From Bacillus sp. BP-3 (GTDB lineage: Bacteria > Bacillota > Bacilli > Bacillales > Bacillaceae_G): a stretch of DNA of 64,000 bases. The stretch is taken from NCBI RefSeq assembly GCF_028401955.1, contig NZ_JAQOTJ010000002.1:62001-126000 (forward strand), read 5' to 3'. Of the stretch, positions 29,935-37,066 are shown in pieces. Made by a program: the position numbers and the translations under genes. The notes beneath the pieces were generated by a model. It saw only the letters and a list, made by a program, of their open reading frames with translations. It ran no database searches and was not told the origin of the DNA. Numbering within the stretch: the first letter of the stretch is position 1; the number at the start of each line of letters is the position of its first letter.

Positions 29935-30115
29935 TATTTAAAACACTGAGAAGTAAATAGCTTTTGGGTGAGCAAGGAAGAGAATATATGTTGAAGAAGC
30001 TTGACAGCTGAAGGATTAAATTGTTGATTGAGTCCCTCAGGTGTCATCAAAACCCCTGTCGAAGACTCTAAACTACTACATAATTGCGTTAATGAAGTAC
30101 TAGCGACTTTTTAAA
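29935..30115 (-). pseudogene. IS4/IS231-family transposase fragment
   Basis: The minus strand reads ..STSLTQLCSSLESSTGVLM then TPEGLNQQFNPSAVKLLQHI and FSSLLTQKL before a stop. This matches the N-terminal region of IS231 transposases around their LCSQLHAATGTLMSPEGLN segment. It is about 60 codons of a protein normally near 480 residues, so it is an inactive remnant. It lies just outside the right end of the cassette. Confidence 0.75.
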
Positions 30116-30143
30116 TTAGCCATACACACAGAGCTACTAACTC

Positions 30144-30517
30144 TTGAGCACGATATTTACTATTAAACAAATTTCAAAAATAACAGGACTTACTGTGCAC
30201 ACTTTACGTTACTACGAAAAAATTGGGTTACTTAATGAGGTGAGCCGAGATATCAATGGTTATCGTCGATATTCAAAAGTTGATATTTCTTGGATCAATT
30301 TCTTAATCCGTTTAAGAGTAACAGGAATGTCAGTCACAGATATGAAACTTTTTTCTGATTTACGAAGTCAAGGTGAACCTACATAAGCACTAGACGAGAA
30401 TTGTTAGAAATACATCAAAACAAAGTCCTTAAAGAAATTAAAGAGTTGAAGGATAATCTGGTGAAAATTGAAGAAAAGATTGATTACTATAAGAGTATGG
30501 GAGAATATGGGGAATAA
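30144..30517 (+). pseudogene. MerR-family regulator disrupted by a one-base frameshift
   Basis: The first 80 codons encode a MerR DNA-binding domain: FTIKQISKITGLTVHTLRYY, EKIGLL, INGYRRYSKVDISW and LRVTGMSVTDMK. At GEPT the frame hits TAA (30384-30386). Shifting one base restores STRRELLEIHQNKVLKEIKE followed by a coiled-coil IEEKIDYYKSMGEYGE and a stop at 30517. The family normally reads through as EPTISTRRELL, so a single A was probably lost near 30383. The start is TTG without a good ribosome site, close to the IS fragment junction, so the promoter may be gone too. Confidence 0.8.
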
Positions 30518-30571
30518 CTATTTTACATTACCATTTATGTAAAAATTTAGAGAAATATCTACTGAAAAAAC

Positions 30572-30600
30572 GCCATTCTTTCGAAAGAATGGCATTTTTT
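30572..30600 (+). terminator. Terminator after the merR pseudogene
   Basis: GCCATTCTTTCGAAAGAATGGC, a perfect palindrome followed by ATTTTTTG. Such hairpins lead into the TTTTRGGGGTATT repeat in this window (see also 44773 and 36139). Confidence 0.8.
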
Positions 30601-30660
30601 GTTTTAGGGGTATTAATTTTTTCTTAGCTTGATAGCCATGGGACGGTACCCTAAATACAG
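30600..30660 (+). repeat. TTTTAGGGGTATT repeat, copy 2
   Basis: GTTTTAGGGGTATTAATTTT then TTCTTAGCTTGATAGCCATG and GGACGGTACCCTAAA. The closest relative in the window is 44808-44865. The internal GGGACGGTACCC resembles the GGG-N-CCC sites that IS231 elements prefer. The stretch to 30871 holds no further gene. Confidence 0.5.
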
Positions 30661-30871
30661 ATTTAATTCATCTTTCTTAACAATGATATAGTTAAATATG
30701 GTAAAATAGTAATTAGATTGAAATACAATATACTTGGGGGTTCCTTTTTATAGGGAATCGGTGTAGATTATTTAAAAATTCGCATACGAAATAAACCCTA
30801 ATTAATATAGATATTACTACCATAATGGGTATTGTATGAAAAAAATATTTTATGAAAGCAAGTGAAGAAAA

Positions 30872-31060
30872 ATGAATAATAAATTAATTCAACGTAAATG
30901 GGCATTAGTTGTAGCAATTTTGTTTACAATATCATCTATTAAGGACCTAGCGGGAGGAAATATTGAGCGCGGCCCTTATGGAACGGGACAGTTATTGGGA
31001 ATTTTATTAATCCCAACATTATTTTATGTTTTGGCATTTAAAAAGAAGAAAGAAAAATAA
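30872..31060 (+). CDS. Small two-helix membrane protein, unknown function
   Basis: 62 residues with two hydrophobic stretches: WALVVAILFTISSI near residue 10-23 and GQLLGILLIPTLFYVLAF at about 39-56. A basic KKKKEK tail is cytoplasmic by the positive-inside rule. A GCAAGTGAAG region precedes ATG 30872, which is a weak ribosome site. A terminator follows directly. I do not recognise the family. Confidence 0.55.
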   Translation: MNNKLIQRKWALVVAILFTISSIKDLAGGNIERGPYGTGQLLGILLIPTLFYVLAFKKKKEK

Positions 31061-31076
31061 CTTCAAGACAATCTGA

Positions 31077-31108
31077 ACTAGTGATTTATAGTCGCTAGTT
31101 TTTTTTGA
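31077..31108 (+). terminator. Terminator after the 62-residue gene
   Basis: AACTAGTGA / TCGCTAGTT stem with a TTTATAG loop followed by TTTTTTT. Confidence 0.75.
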
Positions 31109-31124
31109 GGAATCATATTTCTAC

Positions 31125-31310
31125 TCTGTTGAAGCTTTTTTATTAGACGGTCGTTTAGAAATCGATAACAACAGAAGTGAATGTTCTTGTGATCGGGAGA
31201 AAAAATTGGATGTTCTCAAATACATCGAGAGGTGCTAGAGGAAGTGCCATCATGTATAATGTGGTTGAGACCGCAAAAGAGAACAATTTAAGTCCCTATC
31301 ATTATCTTCT
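31125..31310 (+). pseudogene. IS66-family transposase C-terminal remnant
   Basis: The DNA encodes VEAFLLDGRLEIDNNRSE, then after a small deletion and frame change VIGRKNWMFSNTSRGARGSA, IMYNVVETAKENNLSPYHYL and LY. This is the DNNRSER..VIGRKNW...A..I.ETAKENGL end of IS66 (TnpC) transposases. The SERSIKPF part is missing, and the frame is interrupted at 31310 by a palindromic insert. It is not functional. Confidence 0.8.
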
Positions 31311-31313
31311 ATA

Positions 31314-31376
31314 TGGGTCCTGCCGACAAAACGCGGAAATTATACGATATCCGCGTTTTGACGTCGGGACCCCTTT
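31314..31376. repeat. 63-base palindromic MITE-like element
   Basis: The left arm GGGTCCTGCCGACAAAACGC (31316 on) mirrors a right arm that reads GGGTCCCGACGTCAAAACGC on the minus strand, with AATTATACGATA between. The arms share GACAAAACGCGGAAATTATAC-like sequence with 28832 and 14564. It sits exactly where the IS66 remnant breaks off. It could be a miniature element made of two joined IS ends. Confidence 0.55.
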
Positions 31377-31430
31377 TACAAAAAGTCATAGATGAATTAC
31401 AACAACATCTGAAAAAGAAATAGACTTTAA

Positions 31431-31462
31431 CGATCCAAAAGCGTGGGTCGTTTTTTTTCTTT
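31431..31462 (+). terminator. Terminator hairpin near IS remnants
   Basis: AACGATCC / GGGTCGTT stem around AAAAGCGT, followed by eight T residues. It follows a short open frame ending LLQKVIDELQQHLKKK that has no start signal. The 31463-31681 stretch is otherwise empty. Confidence 0.65.
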
Positions 31463-31681
31463 TTCAGGGGATAGAATAGATATTAAAGTGAAACGAAAAT
31501 AAAACTCCTAATCTAATCTATAAACAAGTGCAAAATGGACTAAATGAAAGAAAATTGAAAGCGATAATTGAAAACAATAGGTTAGATTCATAAGCATTTC
31601 TTATCTGTACCCTAAAGTTTTGGCTCATTTTACCGAAATGAAAGATATTGTAAGATTAACTTAAGTATGAGAGGAAAGGAA

Positions 31682-32149
31682 ATGATGCCAATGTTTACAT
31701 TTCGTCATGTCGATGTCGAAAAAGATAAACAGACAATCATTAGATTTTTCACAGATACAGATGAAGAACTTGAATTTCATGAGAGTGAATATATAAAGTA
31801 TGCAAAGCAAAAGCAATTGAATTTTCCAGAAGGGTTTGTTCTCTTGGAACGTGATCAACAGGCAGTTGGAGAATTAGTGCTTCGATATGATCAGTATGAA
31901 GGGCGAGAGATTGGATATGTAAGTTTTGTATATGTAATTCCCGAGGGGAGAGGGAAGGGATATAGTAACGAACTTTTTCAATATGCTGAGGAGCAGTTTA
32001 AAAAACGTAATCTATTTGAATATCACCTTCGCGTTGCACAGTCTAATTTGCGAGCAATCAAATTTTATGAAAAACAAGGACTTGAAAGATTGGGAGAAGA
32101 GCGAAATTCTTACAATCAGCGCTGCTGGAGAATGGGGAAGAAGATGTAG
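31682..32149 (+). CDS. GNAT-family N-acetyltransferase
   Basis: 155 residues from ATG 31682. The frame opens at ATG 31667, but GAGGAAAGG within it is the ribosome site. The GNAT acetyl-CoA-binding motif A is visible as YVIPEGRGKGYSNELFQYAE at about residue 85-104 (Q/R-x-x-G-x-G/A). Motif B is LRVAQSNLRAIKFYEKQGL. It probably acetylates a small molecule or peptide; the substrate cannot be named. The next gene starts 16 bases after its stop, so they may be co-transcribed. Confidence 0.85.
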   Translation: MMPMFTFRHVDVEKDKQTIIRFFTDTDEELEFHESEYIKYAKQKQLNFPEGFVLLERDQQAVGELVLRYDQYEGREIGYVSFVYVIPEGRGKGYSNELFQYAEEQFKKRNLFEYHLRVAQSNLRAIKFYEKQGLERLGEERNSYNQRCWRMGKKM

Positions 32150-32164
32150 ATAGGGAATGGGACG

Positions 32165-32725
32165 GTGGTCGTATTGAATTATAAACTTCCTAATAAAATT
32201 CATATCATAGGTTCTGTCGGGAGCGGGAAAACAACTTTAGCAAAAATGTTATCTTCGCAGTTAAACATTCCATATTATGAACTCGACAATGTCGTTTGGA
32301 AAAGGTCTGAAAAAGGGGATGTAAGGAATACGCCTGAAGAAAGAGATGGGCAGCTGAATGATATTGTCAGTTCTGATGTGTGGATTGTTGAAGGTGCTCA
32401 TCATACATGGGTATCTCAAAGTTTTCAACATGCAGATATCATCATTTTTTTAGATGTATCGCTTTCGAAGAGGAGATATAGAATAACGAAGAGATTCATT
32501 TTACAATTACTCGGACTTGAAAAAGCAAACTATAAGCCAAGTTTCAACATGTATTTGAAGATGTTTAAGTGGACGAGGGATTTTGAAAGAAAGAGTAAAG
32601 CGGAGATTTTGCATATGTTAGGGGCATATGGTGATAAGGTGGTTATTTTGAAGGATAATAGGAAAGCTGATATATACGATATAGGATGCAGTGGGGAAGC
32701 AAAACGAAAGATATTGTCCAGTTAA
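32165..32725 (+). CDS. P-loop kinase-like protein (FlaR/adenylate-kinase-like)
   Basis: 186 residues. The Walker A motif GSVGSGKTTLAKML is at about residue 15-28. The pattern YYELDNVVWKRSEKGDVR is typical of the small DNA topology modulation (FlaR-like) or shikimate-kinase-like P-loop family. DVWIVEGAHHTW and ADIIIFLDVSLSKRRYRITKR follow the usual order with Walker-B-like and lid arginines. The start is GTG 32165, with weak GGGAATGGGACGG before it. The substrate is unknown. It lies downstream of the GNAT gene with little spacing. Confidence 0.75.
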   Translation: MVVLNYKLPNKIHIIGSVGSGKTTLAKMLSSQLNIPYYELDNVVWKRSEKGDVRNTPEERDGQLNDIVSSDVWIVEGAHHTWVSQSFQHADIIIFLDVSLSKRRYRITKRFILQLLGLEKANYKPSFNMYLKMFKWTRDFERKSKAEILHMLGAYGDKVVILKDNRKADIYDIGCSGEAKRKILSS

Positions 32726-32754
32726 AGAAAAATAAAATATGTCGAATAGGTGCA

Positions 32755-32785
32755 TTGACCTGGGGGTTACACCATAGTATATATT
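32755..32785 (+). promoter_or_regulatory. MerR-type promoter (19-base spacer)
   Basis: TTGACC at 32755-32760 and TATATT at 32780-32785 are separated by exactly 19 bases. The spacer carries an imperfect dyad, CCTGGGGG-TTA-CACCATAG. Long spacers with a central dyad are the signature of promoters activated by MerR-family proteins. The next gene is the CPBP protease at 32855, and a MerR pseudogene lies 2.2 kb upstream. Confidence 0.5.
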
Positions 32786-32854
32786 TTAAGCCGATAGAGA
32801 AAAGTGTAAAAATTGTTTCATCGGCTTTCTAATAAATTTATAGGAGGATATCTA

Positions 32855-33643
32855 ATGAAAAGAGTATTAAGGGAATACATGATTTGGACATATGTAATAT
32901 TTTATTGTTTTCTTCTACTAATTGCGATAGTAATGAACGTTTTAAAGGCTCAAATGCTAACTAACATATTAATAATTTTATCAGCGTGGACTTCTACATT
33001 TGTTTTTATAGTTATGTTTCGTAAAATTAATCCAAAAGGTGATCTAAGGGAATATATAAAAAGTCAATTCAGGGAAAAAATAAAAATTTCAACGGTATTA
33101 TGGATTATTCTAATTCAATTTTCTATTTTTCTAGGAAGTCTTTTCTTTACAAGTATTGACCAGAACATCCCAATAAAAGCTCAATTAGCTACTTCTTGGA
33201 GTACACTACTAGTGACATTTGGTAATCATTTAATTCGCGGTCCATTAGGAGAAGAACTAGGCTGGAGAGGGTATGTATTAAATGAATTGCAAAAAAAATT
33301 CACTCCACTAAAATCAGCAATTATAGTTGGCGTGGTGTGGGGATTTTGGCATACGCCACTATGGTTTATATCTTCAGGATATACAGGAATACAATTGGTT
33401 CAATATATTATTTGTTTTTTAATTTCTATTGTTTCTGTATCTATAATTATGACGGTATTTTATAATTTGAATCATAATCTAGTTATAACAATGATGATTC
33501 ATCAATTTTTTAATTATTTTATGGCAATCCAAATTGGAGATAAACTACATACTTTTGCAATTACTACTATATTATATTTTATAGTGGCGGTGGTTCTGAT
33601 TTTGATAAGTTATAAAAAACCTCAAATAAGAGGTCTTAGTTAA
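32855..33643 (+). CDS. CPBP-family intramembrane metalloprotease (CAAX protease/bacteriocin-processing type)
   Basis: 262 residues from ATG 32855, chosen because TAGGAGGA lies at 32841-32849; the frame also opens upstream at 32813. Membrane helices run throughout (IWTYVIFYCFLLLIAIVMNV, TVLWIILIQFSIFLGSLFF, LVQYIICFLISIVSV). The catalytic motifs are the EEXXXR box GPLGEELGWRGYV near residue 131-143, FWHTP near 164-168, and a later MIHQFFNYF. CPBP proteins include CAAX prenyl-proteases and bacteriocin self-immunity factors; which one is unknown. A MerR-type promoter lies upstream. Confidence 0.88.
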   Translation: MKRVLREYMIWTYVIFYCFLLLIAIVMNVLKAQMLTNILIILSAWTSTFVFIVMFRKINPKGDLREYIKSQFREKIKISTVLWIILIQFSIFLGSLFFTSIDQNIPIKAQLATSWSTLLVTFGNHLIRGPLGEELGWRGYVLNELQKKFTPLKSAIIVGVVWGFWHTPLWFISSGYTGIQLVQYIICFLISIVSVSIIMTVFYNLNHNLVITMMIHQFFNYFMAIQIGDKLHTFAITTILYFIVAVVLILISYKKPQIRGLS

Positions 33644-33645
33644 TG

Positions 33646-33990
33646 TTATTTTCCTATTTTCAACCTAATCATAACGATAAAATCTTCTACGTTAACACTC
33701 ATTAATTGTTTAAACTTTACTACATCGTATTTATGCTTGATTGCAATATATTCGCTCATGATCCCTTTCTTTAGTGTAATCTCATCTATATCTTTATACT
33801 CGTAAGTCGCAGTTCATTCATTTCCTGCAACTGAATCTGCACAAAAAATAAGTTTGCTTTTGGTTGCTGCGAGAATACCTGATCGTATCGTTTGTCTATA
33901 TATAAATACTTCCAAAGAACATCGCATATGTGCTAGAACCTTATCGCTAGTATTTAGATTTTGCTTAATCATTTCTAAATTTGCTTGCAT
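33646..33990 (-). pseudogene. PH-domain (YokE-like) protein with an in-frame stop
   Basis: From ATG 33990 the minus strand reads MQANLEMIKQNLNTSDKVLA, then TIRSGILAATKSKLIFCADS and VAGNE, followed by TGA at 33816-33814. The same frame continues as TATYEYKDIDEITLKKGIMS, EYIAIKHKYDVVKFKQLMSV and ends TAA at 33648. The pattern (GILAATKSKLIFCAD..EYKDIDEITLKKG) is a bacterial PH domain. A ribosome site GAGAGGG precedes the start, so one nonsense base disables an otherwise intact 114-codon gene. Confidence 0.75.
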
Positions 33991-34106
33991 TTAAATCCCT
34001 CTCTAATATTTGTAATATTCCTATAATTATAACGTACTTATTGATTATAATCATTTGAAATTCCACCATAAAATCAAATAGATCTATTATAAAACAGTCA
34101 TAAAAA

Positions 34107-34136
34107 AGAACCCTAAGCTCTTAGGCTTAGGGTTCT
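34107..34136. terminator. Terminator between the PH-domain pseudogene and the MFS gene
   Basis: AGAACCCTAAG / CTTAGGGTTCT with an eight-base loop and an A-run on its left, so it fits termination of the leftward MFS transcript. Confidence 0.8.
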
Positions 34137-34156
34137 ATCTTTAAGTTTATATAAAT

Positions 34157-35545
34157 CTATTTTGTCGTTTTTCGTCCTACTAATACCCAGTACAGAGATA
34201 AGCTGAAAAGGGCAATTAGTACGAGAATGAATAGGATGTTACTAAACATGGAAGTATCCGCAGTATTTACCATTCCTAGGAAACTCTTTTTCATTGCGGA
34301 ATTGTCCATCATTGCTGCTGTGTAAGCAATTCCGATTGACATCGCAACGTTAAGTGTTAAGTTATAAAATCCGATTGCTGTTCCTGTTTTTTCTTTGTCG
34401 ATTGTACAAATGCAAGACTCAAGTAATGGTGCATACATGAATGCAAATGAACTAGAGAATAGAATCATAGATATTACGAATACAACAACAGAAGTTTTGA
34501 TAAAGAATCCGCCTAATAGTAAGCTGATCATAATGCTGCACATAGCGATTGTAATACATTGTTTACTTCCCATAACCTTTGCAACTTTTCCAGAAAGAGC
34601 TCCGACGATAGTCGCTGCGATATAGCCTGGAATTAATAATAGTGAAATCGTATCTAGCTGCAAACCGTAAATCTTTTCAAGCAAGAATGGAAATAGGAAA
34701 ATGTATGCTAGCTGTACAGAGTAAATGATAAATGCAACGCCAAGTAATGAGATAAACTGCTTATTTTGGAAGAATGAAATTCCGATAAAAGCTTTTGAGT
34801 TCTTACTAATATAGGTAAGGAACAAGGCAATTGCAACAATAAACAAGATCAGGTACATCCAATTGAAATCTGTAATGTATAGTAGTAGGGACGCTGAAAT
34901 GGCTCCAACTAGGAATAATCCTAATACATCTACATGACTGTTTTGCGCTTCTTCCTTAGGAAGATATTTTAAAATGAAAGGAAGAGTTAAAAGCGTTACT
35001 AAAGAAATTAAAAATAGAGTTGTCCAATGGAAATATGTTGAAACATAACCTCCAGTTAATGCACCGATAAGCTGTGAAAGAGCAAAACTACTTGTACTTA
35101 ATCCTAAAAATTTCTTTTGTTCATCTGCAGGTAAATGCTTTGTGACAAATATTACATATAACGTTTCAGCTGATGCTAAACCGGCAGTTTGAATAATTCG
35201 TGAAATAACAACTAGTAAAAACGAATGTTGAAAAATATATCCCATGACAGAACCGACGCAGATTAAAATAATCCCAACAGTAAAAAGTTTTCTAAAACTA
35301 ATAGAATCCGCTAAAGCAGCGTAAACGACTGCTCCAATTCCAATCACAAGACCAGCTAATGTTGCTTGCCAGCTAACTGTTGTCGCTGAAATGTTAAAAT
35401 CCTTTGCCATATCAACAGAAATAATTTTAAACGAATTGTCAATTACTAAACATAATAGAAATAACAGTAAGGTAAAAGGTACTGCTTTCTTAGCACTATA
35501 TTCCTGAGTTTTTTTCATGCTTACATCTGCATTTATTGTAGACAT
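34157..35545 (-). CDS. MFS drug-efflux-type transporter (TetA(L)/TetK-like)
   Basis: 462 residues with about 14 membrane helices. The N-terminal part has VIDNSFKIISVDMAKDFNIS, TTVSWQATLAGLVIGIGAVV and the loop 2-3 motif ALADSISFRKLF (G-x-x-x-D-R/S-x-x-x-R/K type). A helix-5 antiporter-like segment, SQLIGALTGGYVSTYFHWTT, follows. The 14-helix layout with a MSLRFGIG-like IGFYNLTLNVAMSIGIA segment places it with the DHA2/TetA(L)-type exporters. The substrate is unknown. It has the ribosome site AAAGGAGAGG and a complex upstream region with duplicated operators. Confidence 0.87.
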   Translation of the reverse strand: MSTINADVSMKKTQEYSAKKAVPFTLLLFLLCLVIDNSFKIISVDMAKDFNISATTVSWQATLAGLVIGIGAVVYAALADSISFRKLFTVGIILICVGSVMGYIFQHSFLLVVISRIIQTAGLASAETLYVIFVTKHLPADEQKKFLGLSTSSFALSQLIGALTGGYVSTYFHWTTLFLISLVTLLTLPFILKYLPKEEAQNSHVDVLGLFLVGAISASLLLYITDFNWMYLILFIVAIALFLTYISKNSKAFIGISFFQNKQFISLLGVAFIIYSVQLAYIFLFPFLLEKIYGLQLDTISLLLIPGYIAATIVGALSGKVAKVMGSKQCITIAMCSIMISLLLGGFFIKTSVVVFVISMILFSSSFAFMYAPLLESCICTIDKEKTGTAIGFYNLTLNVAMSIGIAYTAAMMDNSAMKKSFLGMVNTADTSMFSNILFILVLIALFSLSLYWVLVGRKTTK

Positions 35546-35749
35546 AGCGATATTCCTCTCCTTTTGTGATCTAGGAATGATCTTCCTAAATCATGATTGT
35601 CAAATTATCAATTAATCGGATGGCTTCAATAATTTCTAGGCCATTTGCTTCATAGGTGGGATTTCCTTGTGCACAGTTGTACCCATTTTTGTGTTTTCCT
35701 TTTTATAATGTTTAAAAGGAAGCGGTTGCACGAATGACTGAAAGTATGC

Positions 35750-35832
35750 TGATTCCGCTTTCATAATCACGCGTGATAACACTTTACACTATCGTATAGC
35801 TTGTATACATCTAAAGAGTGAAAAGGATACCA
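35750..35832 (-). promoter_or_regulatory. Operator-promoter unit, copy 1 (cre site plus CTTGTATACA)
   Basis: TGATTCCGCTTTCAT (35750-35764) on the minus strand is ATGAAAGCGGAATCA, a full match to the cre pattern WTGNAANCGNWNNCW. CTTGTATACATC lies at 35800-35811 and GTGAAAAGGATACCA at the end. The unit is repeated at 35892-35993. Confidence 0.55.
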
Positions 35833-35891
35833 TGCTTCTTATGATGCTTACAGGAAAGCATGGGTATGAATAACGAAAAACATCTTACATT

Positions 35892-35993
35892 TTGATTCCG
35901 CTTTCATGATTGTGCAAAATAACTCTTTGTGATATACGATATTGTATACTTGTCTAAAAACTTGTATATATCTTAACAATGAAAAGGATACCA
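35892..35993 (-). promoter_or_regulatory. Operator-promoter unit, copy 2 (cre site plus CTTGTATATATC)
   Basis: The same cre match at 35892-35906, then GATATACGATATTGTATAC and CTTGTATATATC, ending TGAAAAGGATACCA. The TTGTATATAC-like dyads resemble operators of HutC/GntR-type sugar regulators such as TreR (TTGTATATACAA). The copies are direct repeats separated by about 60 bases, which include a CCATGCTT / AAGCATGG hairpin at 35830-35861. No gene lies between 35546 and 36235. Confidence 0.5.
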
Positions 35994-36138
35994 TACCTTT
36001 TCGTTGCTCACAATACATCTTTCTTTCGGAATTTGTCTGTTTTGTTACAAAAAGAGCGATGTATTTCGTATGAAATACATCGCTTGTAGGGTAAAATGAA
36101 TAGTTGAAATTCATCAGATCCAGAAATAGATATACAAA

Positions 36139-36182
36139 AACGCTAACCTTTCTTACGATTCTACAGAAAGAATAGCGTTTTT
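36139..36182 (-). terminator. Terminator/repeat hairpin AACGCTA..TAGCGTT
   Basis: AAAACGCTAACCTTTCT / AGAAAGAATAGCGTTTT with a TACGATTCTAC loop. It could end the leftward 128-residue gene. The same hairpin recurs in degenerate form at 44773-44800, so it is also part of a dispersed repeat. Confidence 0.65.
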
Positions 36183-36235
36183 CCGTTATATAGATACAAA
36201 ATTATTTTCGTTTGATAACGATGTATAATAGCCTT

Positions 36236-36622
36236 TTATATGTAATTTCTTTTTTGTTTGGAAAAATCTTGTAACGAAAATATGAGTGTTATCAGAACCA
36301 TTACAGAAGTAAATACAAGGGCTACTATATTTACTAAATCAGTGAATTGTATTATGACAATAAAAAATGAAAAAATTGCTGCAATAAAAGGAATGGCTTG
36401 TCTCGTTCTTTCTATACAATAGTTTTGTCTTTTACCAAGATATATCATAATTGTACCAATAATTAATAATAAAGGAGCAGTAATAAAAATTCCAAATAAG
36501 CCGAAACTATCTTCAACAAACCAAGGTAAAGATCGCATCCTTGAGGAAAATATAAATAAGTTTAGTATTAAAAGGAATAATTGAATAAGGGATAATTTTA
36601 CATTTATGTTCGTTTGTTTCAT
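36236..36622 (-). CDS. Four-helix membrane protein, unknown function
   Basis: 128 residues with four hydrophobic segments: LIQLFLLILNLFIFS at about 12-26, GIFITAPLLLIIGTIMIYL at about 44-62, AIPFIAAIFSFFIVIIQF at about 76-93 and IVALVFTSVMVLITLIFSL near 98-117. Termini are basic. The arrangement is common among B. cereus small membrane proteins without names. GGAGGTTAAACAAC precedes the start, a good ribosome site at slightly long spacing. No partner gene. Confidence 0.65.
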   Translation of the reverse strand: MKQTNINVKLSLIQLFLLILNLFIFSSRMRSLPWFVEDSFGLFGIFITAPLLLIIGTIMIYLGKRQNYCIERTRQAIPFIAAIFSFFIVIIQFTDLVNIVALVFTSVMVLITLIFSLQDFSKQKRNYI

Positions 36623-36759
36623 GTTGTTTAACCTCCTAAAAATCTAAAAATTGAACATCATTACTTATGTTTATATTATTATATAAAAATTAAAAATCAA
36701 CTATCTAAAAACCTTACGTACAAATTACGATTTTGTAAGGTTTGATAACTGAAAAATAA

Positions 36760-36850
36760 GCTGAATTCTCATAGGCAACTGTGGAAAGATAAAATTTTTA
36801 TTTTGGGGATACTTCAAAATATTAGCTTGATGGGCCACTAATATTCTAAA
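36760..36850 (+). repeat. TTTTGGGG-ATACTTCAAAA repeat, copy 3
   Basis: GCTGAATTCTCATAGGCAAC, then TTTTGGGGATACTTCAAAAT and TTAGCTTGATGGGCCAC. The first part recurs at 46098-46135 (GCCGAATTCTCATAAATAAC), and the second part at 28285-28335. It shows a composite repeat of about 90 bases. Confidence 0.55.
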
Positions 36851-36888
36851 TAGGTAAGGTTTATAAATATTATATTTTAGGCATTAAA

Positions 36889-36925
36889 AAAGCCAGACAT
36901 CCAATTCAGGATATCTGGCTTGCTT
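36889..36925. terminator. Orphan terminator hairpin
   Basis: AGCCAGACATCC / GGATATCTGGCT with AATTCA loop. No gene lies immediately upstream on either strand. Confidence 0.6.
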
Positions 36926-37029
36926 TCATATTAAAAAAGACATGACACTACCTACATGATATAAAAAACTGAATTATAAGTCTATATTTTTTTTCTTGAA
37001 AATGAAAAAATAAGAGTGTGCACAAGAAA

Positions 37030-37041
37030 CGTAACGTTACG
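37030..37041. promoter_or_regulatory. 12-base perfect palindrome CGTAACGTTACG
   Basis: A perfect dyad 26 bases before the methyltransferase start, in the expected position for an operator of a TetR- or MarR-like repressor. The regulator is unknown and no such gene is adjacent. Confidence 0.35.
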
Positions 37042-37066
37042 ACCAATATAGAAAAGAGGGCGTACG

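Noticed and set aside
31557-31573. cre-like TGAAAGCGATAATTG upstream of a GNAT gene
   Set aside because: The conserved C near the end of the pattern is missing and the distance to the promoter is unclear.
35848-36114. 88-codon minus-strand frame
   Set aside because: It covers the duplicated operator region and lacks protein-like composition.
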